Shown here piece after piece: positions 23,197-58,295 of a DNA stretch of 64,000 bases; positions within the stretch are counted from its first letter, which is position 1, and each line of letters begins with the position of its first letter. The notes below the pieces were generated by a model. The model saw nothing but the letters and a program-made list of their open reading frames with translations. It was not told where the DNA came from and ran no database searches. The position numbers were made by a program, and so were the translations under genes. This DNA is from Mytilus galloprovincialis (lineage: Eukaryota; Mollusca; Bivalvia; Mytilida; Mytilidae), in contig NC_134843.1 in NCBI RefSeq assembly GCF_965363235.1, forward strand, positions 1,550,001-1,614,000. The letters run 5' to 3'.

Positions 23197-23864
23197 CTTG
23201 TTTTAACTTGTTATACCATCTGTCCTTTATTCACAAGAAAAGACTTTCCAAACAATTCCTCCAGATCGATTTAGAATTGATTTAATGTACATTATCTCCA
23301 ACTTTTTGTATAAATAACGGTTTAAGTAGTTATTTTACATTTTCATAATAGAAACCGTTATTCTCTGTTAGTGGGTTGACAATCATCTGGTTCTCTAACA
23401 AACCAGTCGCTTTTAAATACTCGAGACAACCCTGCATCCGAACTAACGAATCACCGCTCACAATGCATCATATTGGCATGAATAATTAAATTTAGGGAAC
23501 AATAGAACTATTTGACAAATATAAACAACAACCGATTCCAAGTATGGAGTTTAACAGATGAACTAATCCGCCCAGTCAGCTGCGTTCTAAAATCTATCGT
23601 TTATATTTGATTTCGATGTCCTTATCATATTTTAGGATAGTATGCGTGCATAGCACTCTGTCGCGTGCCGGGTAGAAAAGAACCAATAAGAGTTAAAAGT
23701 ATTTCTTAAGTTGTATAAAACAGTATAACAAAGAATAAGTAGCGAGGTATAACAAAGAATTAGTAGCGAGGTGTCAAATTGAGTATGTTTAAATAGACTT
23801 TATAATATCAATATCAGTACGAAAGCAACAGGCGATAGATGTTTTCCCGTGTGATAAGATCGAT

Positions 23865-23907
23865 ACAGGTAAAAATCAATAAGACAACAGGTACAAAATC
23901 TACAGGT
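23865..23907 (+). promoter_or_regulatory. Three ACAGGT half E2-boxes upstream of scrt
   Basis: ACAGGT at 23865-23870, 23887-23892 (in CAACAGGT) and 23902-23907, about 760-800 bp upstream of the scrt ATG. CAACAGGTG is the known Scratch/Snail target; here the final G is not kept, so autoregulation is only a possibility. Confidence 0.3.
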
Positions 23908-25109
23908 TGTAAAAAAAGAGAAAACAATATAAAAGATGAATTATTTATCTGAACTATAGAAATGAAGTCGATCAGGATGAAACTGTACGCTTCGACACCT
24001 GTCTTTATATCATTTATTTATAAGGTAACTAAAATTCAATTATACTTTTATTTGCGTAATTATGCGAAAATGTCCTGCAACAACTTGTACCATACGGTGA
24101 ATAGAAAATTGATTGTATTTCAATGCAAGTTGATAATTCGAGCGTAAATTTGACGTAAGAAATAATGTTATTAAAAGCGCCAACATGATTTTCGAATTGC
24201 TGTTAAAACTATATTTTATATTAATTTGTTTGGTTCCGTATATTGTTGGATGACTTTACATTAAAAAATATAAATTAATGTAAAACATTATGATGCCATA
24301 GCTCGATGATTCCAGATTGCTCTTTGAATATGCAACTTGATGCTACGATTCGAAACAAAGAATTTTATCATTATTAGTATATTTGAAAAAAGTGAGAATT
24401 ATGAATTTATTTTCATAAATAACCGAAAACATGCAATGGTTGACTTTTCTGTTGTGTCTCATAGTTATAGTGTATGTTTTAGATATGATTGTAAGTTAAT
24501 TTATCTTACAATAGGTTGATTGTTTGCAATGCCTCCCAGCTTCGTACCTTTTCCATCCTTTCAGCTTTCATTTGAGGAAGACTTATGACGCTTTTGTAGA
24601 CAAAACGCGCGTCTTGTGAACAAAATATAAGCCTGATATCTTTGCTGAGGTTGTTTTTTTTTTGCAAATGTAAGTTGTGATAAAGTCACTTTTTCTGTGT
24701 GCATATTGAAAGTATGTATCTTAATCTCTATGTACATTTTGATCAAATATATTTACCTTCGTGATTGCTGTGAAGTTAATTTTTCTCCGGTAATGGTATG
24801 ATTTAGCCATCTTATGTTGGTACTTTCTGTGTACTTTTTGAAGTCGGAATACATTGCAAACAATGAACTTTCTATAAAATAAATTGACGCCATCATCCCC
24901 CCTTTTCCTAAGAAAAAATGCCGCTAATAACTTTTAAAAAAATGTTTTTAAGCTTATGCAGTAAAAATACGAAAATTGCTAAATGAACGTTTGTTTGATA
25001 TAACAAATTACATGATATTTACCAGCTATGGATAATTATACCGGTATAAATGATAAAGACAAATAACTAAAAATCATACTAGTATCTAAAACATATGATT
25101 AGTATACAT

Positions 25110-25269
25110 GTACAAAGCCTGCCATACACTTTTACTATGTGAAACAACAGAACAGTATGAAATTAGTAAAAGATTTAGTGGTATTGTTCGTACAAAGTCT
25201 GCTATACACTTGTACTATGAGAAACAACAGAACAGTATGAAATTAGTAAAAGATTTAGTGGTATTGTTC
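25110..25269 (+). repeat. 80-bp direct duplication
   Basis: Two head-to-tail copies (25110-25189 and 25190-25269) differ at only a few positions; GAAACAACAGAACAGTATGA is identical in both. A recent tandem duplication. Confidence 0.95.
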
Positions 25270-27799
25270 AACTGTTTGCATTATTATAGCATGCTTTGTA
25301 TATACGTATTCTAATGAGCTATATATGCATCTTCTGTACATGTTCTAAATCAGTATTGTTCTAGCATTTTCCTTATTGTTAAACTATTTGTATTAACTGC
25401 GTATGAGAAAAATAGGATTAAAATGTTATCTTTCATTATCTGTAGGTGTATGTTTTGTTTCTCAATCCGTTTTGTACGTACAGATTCCGCGTATGAATTG
25501 TAAACCTTATTGATCGTGAATAGTTTTAATACAAATTTCATTTCTACTTACATGAATCGATTTTACCAAGAGCCAGCGTCCTGTAAAGGATGGACTTCTT
25601 TGCGTTTCTATACAAATTAAATAAAGAATATTTACATTAATTTTTATTTTTAAAGGGGGCATGTTCGTTCTATGAATAATTCACATCTTGGTACAGGAAC
25701 ATTGGACTATATATTTTAATTTTTCATAAAGGAGGGGGGGGGGGGGCAGACACGATCGATTACAGGGACTATTAAAATCTAAGAACATCCTTGGAAGAAT
25801 TTACTTTATCTTTTAATTAATGAACACATTTTGTAACTTGCAAACTTCAACACCTTTCAGATACTAAACAAGCATAGACTTTATGGATTTCAAGTTTTTT
25901 AAAGCTTTAATTGTTGTTTTTACGTTCATCAAGTGGAAATTTTAACGATTTAAACATGTTAATACCGAAGCAATCACACACCTGTATAGAAAAATATTCT
26001 TTAGTTTTATTATCATGCAATCAATTATTTATTTAACAAAAGCCTTCGTTTACCAATAAATATCAAGCAAAAGTTTTGTGAAACATTTTACAAGAACCAT
26101 TACGAAAACAAATATTTACAGGTTTAATTGATTGTCTTATTGTTGGTTGGTTTAATGTGAAATTTATGTGCGGAACTCAGTTTGATTCTATTACTTCCAA
26201 ATTGAGAAATAGATACAAAAGGTATTCTCTTTATGCGCAGGCATCTTCACTATCCAAGGGTTACTATCCGTTTCTATCATCAGGAACGGACCAGATCATA
26301 ACCCTTGACTATAGCGAAAATGCTGTATAACAAACTATCCAATCCTTCTTACACTGAGTGCAACAAATGAAATATAATTTTTAGTAACTATTTGTTATTC
26401 AAGATCTGATGTAGGCCTAATTATATATACTGAGTACAGAAATTTCAGCAACATATATTTTAATTCAAAAACTTTAAAAATGAAATATTTACTAAGTTAA
26501 GTTTATAACTTTTTATCATTTTGTCAATTACGCACTTGCATGCGTCTTATTCACCACGCAAGTACATATATATTCCTTATGTCAAAAGAAAGATGTTATC
26601 AACACATTTGTTGATAATTTGAAACAGAAAACAACACAAACTCGTCAAAGACAGTTTACTCTAAGTGTAAAAAGTTCCCAGTTCAGTGCTGGCATCGGTC
26701 GTGTTGCCTATGGTAAATGAAAATTCTGATGATCAAAACACAATGATACAAGGCCTAAACCATCGTTAAACTATCGTCACCTTAATCTTTGATTCAGGGC
26801 TGCCAGAATATACAAAATTCATTAGTGGTGTTTAATCGCAAAAGTTGGAATGTAAGATCAACGGGTTTTGATAAGTATAATAAATCTTTAGCTAAATCAG
26901 GTTTGTATTTTAAAAGAGCATTGACATTAGTAAAATGTTGGCAAATAAAGGCAACAGCAGTTGAGTCACAAATCGATTAAATGAATTCCAGGTTGCAAAC
27001 TAAAACCGAAGGAAACGTATCATCTATAAGAGTAAAACAACGAAACAGTAGAAACAATGAACTGCAACAAGTCAAACGTCAGTGATTGGAGATGATATAA
27101 ATGATATAACTTAGGTGGGTTACCCGATGTAGTTGCATCAATATTAACCCTAAAAGAAAATAAGGTCTGGCATTTCGTATTGACATAATGATTTTTATTC
27201 CATATGCAGGTTCTGCTTGAATGTTGCTACATTAAAGTGGAGAGTTAGCAACGAGAAAATTGTCATCCAAATAATCGTAATATTCAAATTTCACAGACGA
27301 CTATTTAATGTAGTCAATACAAAAACCTTTTATGTTTTGTCTTTCCTATTTGCTTTCATTAGAACGTTGAAAATGATCAGATGAAAGCCAAGATATCAAG
27401 AAGACTTTTAAAGACATCTTTTATCTAAAGTTGAATAAAAGATTCGATAAAATAGGAATGCAAGACGCAGATAGTTTGATATTTTTGCACGTGATTTTTT
27501 TTTCTCCTTAAATGATCTTAAATATTTTGTAGATTCAATCTCTATTATGGAATCATCTAGTTTGGTGTTTCACAGTAGGTCTGCAGGATACGTTGTTAAC
27601 TTCTGTCATTTGGTTTTTGATGCAGAGTTGTTTCATTGGCAATAATATCACTTCTTCACGTGTTTATAGTTTGATGATATACCAATGTTACTTATTTTAC
27701 AAAGTAGTAAGCAGATGACACAGTATAAAGTCATTGGTATCCACACTAATGTTATATTAGTATCGAGCCGGGTTATATTAAGACAACAGAAGTTTACAA
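25270..27799. other. Intergenic, few features
   Basis: A long G run (about 25734-25746) and an M2-like end fragment (about 26945-27070: AAAGGCAACAGCAGTTGAG, GGAAACGTATCATCTATAAGAG). No gene seen. Confidence 0.45.
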
Positions 27800-27837
27800 A
27801 TGTTTAAATTTTACAAATCCATACCAATACTAATCAA

Positions 27838-27958
27838 AAGTAACAAACAAAAACTAAGGGAATCGCTGAACTCCAAAAATAACAAACAAAAACTGAGGGA
27901 ATCGCTGAACTCCAAAAATAACAAACAAAAACTGAGGGAATCGCTGAACCCCAAAAGA
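27838..27958 (+). repeat. 39-bp minisatellite, three units
   Basis: Three units containing AACAAACAAAAACTGAGGGA and ATCGCTGAACTCC; 39 bp is 13 codons, hence an open NKQKLRESLNSKN frame without other coding evidence. Confidence 0.9.
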
Positions 27959-28139
27959 AGCAAAACTTTTTTGGACATAAAGCTCTTCGCTTGTTTCTGA
28001 TTTTTATTTTGTTATTTCATATATTTCAGTTTGAGCGTTCCTGGTGAATTTAAAACTCATGTTCTTCCACTTTATTTTAGGCAACACAAGTTTATCAATG
28101 TTTTAATTTAATAAAAAGATTAAAATGCAAAGCATGGCA

Positions 28140-28650
28140 ATAAAAAATAAAATTACAAAAACACTGAACTCCGAGGATAATTCAAAATGGAAAGCCCCTA
28201 ATTAAATTGCAAAATCAAAAGCTCATGCACATCTAACGAATGGACAACTGTTTAAACATATTTAATTATAGTGGATTGGGAAACAAGTTTTGCAACTTAT
28301 ATTAATCCCTTTCCACTTTGCAGGTGCGAGTGCTGCCTTGTAGCGGCATTAGCCTGCCCTTTTTCGAAATCTACAAGGGTGTCTTTAACGTGCAAGATAT
28401 ATGGCTCTCTCTTAACACGGGTCAGCCATTTATCGTCCCCTTCCGACGGACTATCATCGTTTCCTCAAGACCATACTCGCAAATGGTGTCAAGGGAGCGC
28501 CGAAAATTCAGTCCCTGAAATTTTCATCCCAAACGGGAATCGAACCAGGAACCTTTGTGTTAGTAGTCCGATGCACTAACCACTAGTGCACGGACAACTG
28601 TTATATTCCAGACTTGGTATAGGTATTTTACAAATGTAACTGTGTCAAAG
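28140..28650 (-). repeat. M1 copy split by a SINE
   Basis: The left part (28150-28252: ACTGAACTCCGAGGATAATTC, ATGGACAACTG) and right part (28592-28640: CAACTGTTATATTCCAGACTTGG) are halves of one M1 copy, separated by the SINE at 28253-28591. Confidence 0.75.
28253..28591 (-). mobile_element. tRNA-headed SINE, apparently full length, with 11-bp target duplication
   Basis: On the minus strand the element starts GTGCACTAGTGGTTAGTGCA (A box within 28568-28585) and has a perfect B box GGTTCGATTCC (28536-28546), the internal promoter of RNA polymerase III. The body includes CACGTTAAAGACACCCTTG and AGGCTAATGCCGCTACAAGG, phrases I associate with mollusc V-type/RUDI-like SINEs (recall, not checked). 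The flanks carry GGACAACTGTT at 28242-28252 and 28592-28602, the mark of target-primed insertion. The tail is AT-rich rather than pure A. Confidence 0.88.
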
Positions 28651-29362
28651 CAATTTTTGTACATGGAGCAAAATGAAAACCATTGGTTAAAAGAAAGATA
28701 ATGGGTTAAAGAAATATAAAACAAAGTTATCAATGTCCAGGTTTTCCTCATAAATGTTGTTGCTGCATATTATCTTTTAGATTTATTATGTGACCTTTGA
28801 CAGCAAAGCTCTCTTTCCTTGTCCATGTTTACTTAGTTCTGTGAGGTTTATCAGCTGTTCAACTTTTGTTTTAGCTTTTGTGCTTTTAAATACTTTCACT
28901 TCGACCATCACTAGGGAGATACCAATCGTCGAATGCGCATCTCATTCTGATACTATTAAATTTTTACTGTTAATGTTACTAATACCAGTGTTGATACCTT
29001 GCTGGTTGACTGTTTGTCCACGAGGGTATTGTAGCTCTGTAGCCATTACTTTAGTAATGGCATGCATATACGAAAATATTTTTCTTTTGTAATTTTTGCT
29101 TTATAATTAAAAGTCATTTTAAATGAAGGAATGCATCGCACATAATCATAGCTGGTTCCTTTGCCGATTTTGGCTTCACCTTTGGTCCTTTTTTGACCAG
29201 GCTAATTGGGTGGTGTTAAATTTTACAGTCTATCCAAATAATTTTTTCAAAGAATTCTGCTAAAGACAGTTCTTTTCAGTGAGGTGAGAAGATTTTTTTA
29301 GCTCTGTGTTGAGGCCTCACTGCAACTTTGAAATGAAGAACAGCAATAGAATCACTGTTCCT
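28651..29362. other. Intergenic, nothing recognised
   Basis: The 100-residue frame at 28790-29092 is hydrophobic but has no family or splice support. Confidence 0.4.
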
Positions 29363-31028
29363 TTGTTGTTGTGTATGTAATGATTTAGTGTCATAGATAG
29401 ATACCCCATATCCTTTGTTTTTTGAGTAGTTTTTTTTTTTTGCTGTGTATGTACTCATTTAGTGTCATAGATAGATACCCCATATCCTTTGTTTTTTTTA
29501 GTAGTTTTTTTTTTTTGCTGTGTATGTACTCATTTAGTGTCATAGATGGATACCCCATATCCTTTGTTTTTTGAGTAGTTTTTTTTTTTGCTGTGTATGT
29601 ACTCATTTAGTGTCATAGATGGATACCCCATATCCTTTGTTTTTTAGTAGTTTTTTTTTTTGCTGTGTATGTACTCATTTAGTGTCATAGATAGATACCC
29701 CATATCCTTTGTTTTTTAGTAGTTTTTTTTTTTGCTGTGTATGTACTCATTTAGTGTCATAGATGGATACCCCATATCCTTTGTTTTTTGAGTAGTTTTT
29801 TTTTTTTGCTGTGTATGTACTCATTTTGTGTCATAGATGGATACCCCATATCCTTTGTTTTTTGAGTAGTTTTTTTTTTTGCTGTGTATGTACTCATTTA
29901 GTGTCATAGATGGATACCCCATATCCTTTGTTTTTTTAGTAGTTTTTTTTTTTGCTGTGTATGTACTCATTTAGTGTCATAGATGGATACCCCATATCCT
30001 TTGTTTTTTTAGTAGTTTTTTTTTTGCTGTGTATGTACTCATTTAGTGTCATAGATGGATACCCCATATCCTTTGTTTTTTGAGTAGTTTTTTTTTTTTG
30101 CTGTGTATGTACTCATTTAGTGTCATAGATGGATACCCCATATCCTTTGTTTTTTGAGTAGTTTTTTTTTGCTGTGTATGTACTCATTTAGTGTCATAGA
30201 TGGATACCCCATATCCTTTGTTTTTTGAGTAGTTTTTTTTTTGCTGTGTATGTACTCATTTAGTGTCATAGATGGATACCCCATATCCTTTGTTTTTTGA
30301 GTAGTTTTTTTTTGTGCTGTGTATGTACTCATTTAGTGTCATAGATGGACACCCCATATCCTTTGTTTTTTGAGTAGTTTTTTTTTTTTGCTGTGTATGT
30401 ACTCATTTAGTGTCATAGATAGATACCCCATATCCTTTGTTTTTTAGTAGTTTTTTTTTGTGCTGTGTATGTACTCATTCAGTGTCATAGATGGATACCC
30501 CATATCCTTTGTTTTTTGAGTAGTTTTTTTTTTTTGCTGTGTATGTACTCATTTAGTGTCATAGATAGATACCCCATATCCTTTGTTTTTTGAGTAGTTT
30601 TTTTTTGTGCTGTGTATGTACTCATTTAGTGTCATAGATGGATACCCCATATCCTTTGTTTTTTGAGTAGTTTTTTTTTGTGCTGTGTATGTACTCATTC
30701 AGTGTCATAGATGGATACCCCATATCCTTTGTTTTTTGAGTAGTTTTTTTTTTTTGCTGTGTATGTACTCATTTAGTGTCATAGATAGATACCCCATATC
30801 CTTTGTTTTTTAGTAGTTTTTTTTTGCTGTGTATGTACTCATTTAGTGTCATAGATAGATACCCCATATCCTTTGTTTTTTGAGTAGTTTTTTTTTTTGC
30901 TGTGTATGTACTGATTTTGTGTCATAGATAGATACCCCATATCCTTTGTTTTTTTAGTAGTTTTTTTTTTTTGCTGTGTATGTACTCATTTAGTGTCATA
31001 GATAGATACCCCATATCCTTTGTTTTTT
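29363..31028 (+). repeat. 73-bp minisatellite, 23 units
   Basis: Twenty-three occurrences of ACCCCATATCCTTTG, each within a unit of 70-76 bp: GTGTATGTACTCATTTAGTG, TCATAGATGGAT, then a T tract of 9-12 that varies in length. Unit variants include GATAGAT/GATGGAT and TTTTTTGAG/TTTTTTAG. The minus-strand frames across it are repeat translations. Confidence 0.97.
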
Positions 31029-31514
31029 ATATCATTAGTATACCCCTGTTCAAAAATCATAAATTGATTTAGGGAAGTGAAATTGGTGTCACAAACAGAG
31101 GAAAACACATCAACAATAAGAAGAAAACTACAAAGCTATACAAGCTTTACTTAATAAATGTGTTGCATATAATGGTATACAGGGTCATAACTGGAGAATG
31201 GTAAAAGTGAGGCCACCCAAATTCGATCTTGATTTGTGAAAATAAGCATTGTGCATAAGTTAACTTTTATAACATTTATTTGAGGAAAACTAAAGTTAGT
31301 GAAAGGAAACCAATTTTCAGATGAGTGAAATTTATTAAGAGATTTTTTTTTTTCTTCATTTTAGCCCAGTTATGAAAGATTGTCTTCCTTAAATTTTTAA
31401 TGACCAACATTTGTTGATAAAAGTCGATGGCTGCTTCAAGAACCTAGATGTACGAATTTTCAAATTATTTGACAGAATGACTGTTTTCTCAATTATCACC
31501 AATGGTATTTGTTT

Positions 31515-31675
31515 GAGTAACTATCACATGGGGTTCGTGTTGCTTATTCTTCAGTTTTCTATGTTGTGTGTGCTATTTTTGTCTGTTTGTCTTTTTCATT
31601 TTTGGCCATGGCGTTGTCAGTTTATTTTCGATTTATGAGTTTGACTGTCCCTTTGGTATCTTTCGTCCCTCTTTT
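31515..31675 (+). repeat. Tail fragment of the reverse-transcriptase element
   Basis: GGGGTTCGTGTTGCTTATTC, CCATGGCGTTGTCAGTTTAT and GAGTTTGACTGTCCCTTTGG match the tail of the element at 19850-20540. No coding part. Confidence 0.75.
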
Positions 31676-31786
31676 GTGACTGTTTTCTTAAAACCCTAGC
31701 TGCATTTGGCACAACCTTTTTCAACTTTTGATCCTCAGTGCTGTACAATTTTGTACTTTTTTTTACTTTTCGAACTTTTATATCTG

Positions 31787-32680
31787 GGCGTCACTGGTAA
31801 ATTTTGTGTGGACGAGGCGCGTTTTTGGCGTATTGAATTTAAAACTTGAAGCCTTCTGTTATCTATTATTCATGTGTTTCTTTGCCTAATACGTTCTCCT
31901 ATTTATTTGTATTGTAGTCCTGTAATATTTTGTTGTCATTTTAATATGATATTTAACATTGCCATTAAAGTGCGAGGTTTGGCATGCCACAAAACCAGGT
32001 TCAACCCACCATTTTTTTCTTTAAAAATGTCCTGCACCAAGTCAGGAAAATGGCCATTGTTATATCATAGTTCGTTTCTGTGTGTGTAACATTTTTTACG
32101 TTGTGTTTCCGTTGTGGCGTTTGTTTTATCTTATATTCGAGTGTGAATTCACATTACTGTAAGATGTGTCACGGTACTTTTCTATCCAAAATTCATGTAT
32201 TTGTTTTTGATGTTATATTTGTTATTCTCAACCTGCCAACTTTTCAAAATGCCCATGGGGGTTTTACGTAAAAGATGGCTATCATAGTCCTAAAAAACCT
32301 TTAAGGGGACCTTCAAATACATTTTAATGTTTTTTTTTGGCTTCTTCATACTTTTACAAGCCTAAAGTTATTGAAAATTAATTGTTTTGTTGAAAATTGA
32401 GGACAAAATTGCTCTTTCAAAATTTCAATTTGGGAGCCTCTATGGGGGAAATCCCCCGCAAATAGTGACAGTTGGCAGGTGTTTTCTCATCAGATTTTGT
32501 CTAATGCTTAGTCCGTTTCTGTGTGTGTTACATTTTAATGTTGTGTCGTTGTTCTCCTCTTATATTTAATGCGTTTCCCTCAGTTTTGGTTTGTTACCCC
32601 AATTTTGTTTTTTGTCCATAGATTTACGAGTTTTGAACAGCGGTATACTACCGTTGCCTTTATTTCTCAGTTTCCACCAA
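31787..32680 (+). repeat. Interspersed repeat M2, near-complete plus copy with a nested insertion
   Basis: Starts with a hammerhead-like head (GGGCGTCACTGGTAAA ... GTGGACGAGGCGCG ... TTGGCGTATTGAATT) and ends TATACTACCGTTGCCTTTATT. It is the plus-strand counterpart of 21589-22420 and is interrupted at 32231-32483 by another element. Confidence 0.75.
32231..32483 (+). mobile_element. Small terminal-inverted-repeat element nested in M2
   Basis: Ends ACCTGCCAAC and GTTGGCAGGT are inverse to each other; the flanks repeat TTCTCA (32225-32230 and 32484-32489). Comparison with the uninterrupted M2 copy at 21589-22420 shows that the sequence between is an insertion. About 250 bp, so a MITE-type DNA transposon of unknown superfamily. 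A related end (ACCTGCCAACTTTTGAAAG) occurs at about 50045. Confidence 0.7.
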
Positions 32681-32914
32681 TGATATGGGTTGAGCAACCA
32701 TTGTACTGTGAAAATAAAACCTTCTCAAATAAGATATATTGATGAGTTAGCACCTCCTTTTAGAAATTGAAATAGTTATTGAAATGTGGTAAAATTACCA
32801 GTGAGGTCAGATGACTTTTAAATATTTAATTCACTCCATGGGCTACATGTATAAAGTGTGCAAATATCCTATCTAGAGCACTTGGGTACTATACTGGATT
32901 TAACTTACAGTTGA

Positions 32915-33055
32915 TGCCTGTACCAAGTCAGGAATATGACAGTTGTTATCCATTTGTTTGATGTGTTTGAGCTTTTGATTTTACCAATTTGATTACTGAC
33001 TTTCTGTTTAGAATTTTCCTTGAAATTTCAGTATTTTTGTGAATTTACTTTTTGA
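32915..33055 (+). repeat. Interspersed repeat M1, partial plus copy
   Basis: ACCAAGTCAGGAATATGACAG, TTGTTATCCATTTGTTTGATG. Confidence 0.65.
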
Positions 33056-33350
33056 TGGTCAGTAAAAAAACAAATCACTTTTAACAAATGAAGATAACAA
33101 ATATTTTCATGATTATTGAAATATGTATGTACAAAAAATGATTTCAGATGATGGTGACTTACAAATGCATCAATGAAAATGACTAAAATATATGAAATTG
33201 CTGTATTTTCCCTTCTTATTTTGCACTTTTAAACTACAAAATCATACAAATTAATCTCATGGCTCTTACAATTGAGCCGTTAGCTATTGACATGATAAAA
33301 GGTGAAAATCTGATTGTTTAAAAAATGTCCATTTTTACAGTTATCTATAT

Positions 33351-33356
33351 TTTATT
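33351..33356 (-). terminator. Candidate poly(A) signal of NUDT21
   Basis: AATAAA on the minus strand, about 190 nt after the NUDT21 stop codon. A TGTA (UGUA) motif lies 41 nt upstream of it at 33397-33400 (minus strand), the arrangement CFIm25 itself recognises. Another AATAAA-containing stretch is near 33440. Confidence 0.45.
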
Positions 33357-33547
33357 GACTTGAAAAAATCAAGTATAAAGATTAACCCTAAAATGTTACA
33401 TATAGGTGTCTTATTATATAAAATCATGAAAAAACATGTCTTTTTTATTAAAAAGTAGAGTCCTGTCTCTAAACAGATCAGCTTGTCTGTGAGCTGCCAT
33501 TTTACAACACCAAATTCTCTCTTCTTTAGACAAACAAACAAATCCTA

Positions 33548-58046
<24,499 letters not shown>

Positions 58047-58295
58047 TGTCAATGTTTTCCTACTTTATTCTGGTTCTTTTTATATTAATTTGAGGCAAAT
58101 CAGCAACAAAATTACAAACAAGGAACCAGTTATTTTAGAAAAGTGCCCTTCTGGGTCTTTTAAGCGCTTTAAAATAGAAAATATTTCGTTTGTTTGAATT
58201 GCAGATAATTGACACTGATCAAATTAAAAAAAATTGAAAATTGGTTTCGAGATCGAACTATTTACCTATTTACGAACCTGATTTAAGACACCACC
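58047..58295. promoter_or_regulatory. Divergent promoter between NUDT21 and METTL3
   Basis: Only 249 bp separate the two start codons, so both 5' leaders and the core promoters must fall here unless upstream non-coding exons exist. It is AT-rich without a CpG cluster; a near-palindrome TTAAGCGCTTTAA sits in the middle (about 58158-58170). No clear TATA box for either gene. Confidence 0.75.

Larger units (their letters stand above)
23111..25109. other. Upstream region of scrt; decayed hammerhead-like piece near 24573-24650
   Basis: Apart from the two promoter candidates, the only recognised piece is 24573-24650 (GTAGACAAAACGCGCGTC, then AAGCCTGATATCTTTG), a decayed copy of the hammerhead cassette whose core is lost. 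Confidence 0.5.

Noticed and set aside
28271-28579. 102-residue frame with Cys-rich start
   Set aside because: Runs antisense through the SINE.
28536-28591. A tRNA gene on the minus strand
   Set aside because: A and B boxes are present but the sequence continues into a SINE body and has target duplications; no clean acceptor stem.
29276-30332. Several 60-70-residue minus-strand frames
   Set aside because: Translations of the 73-bp minisatellite.
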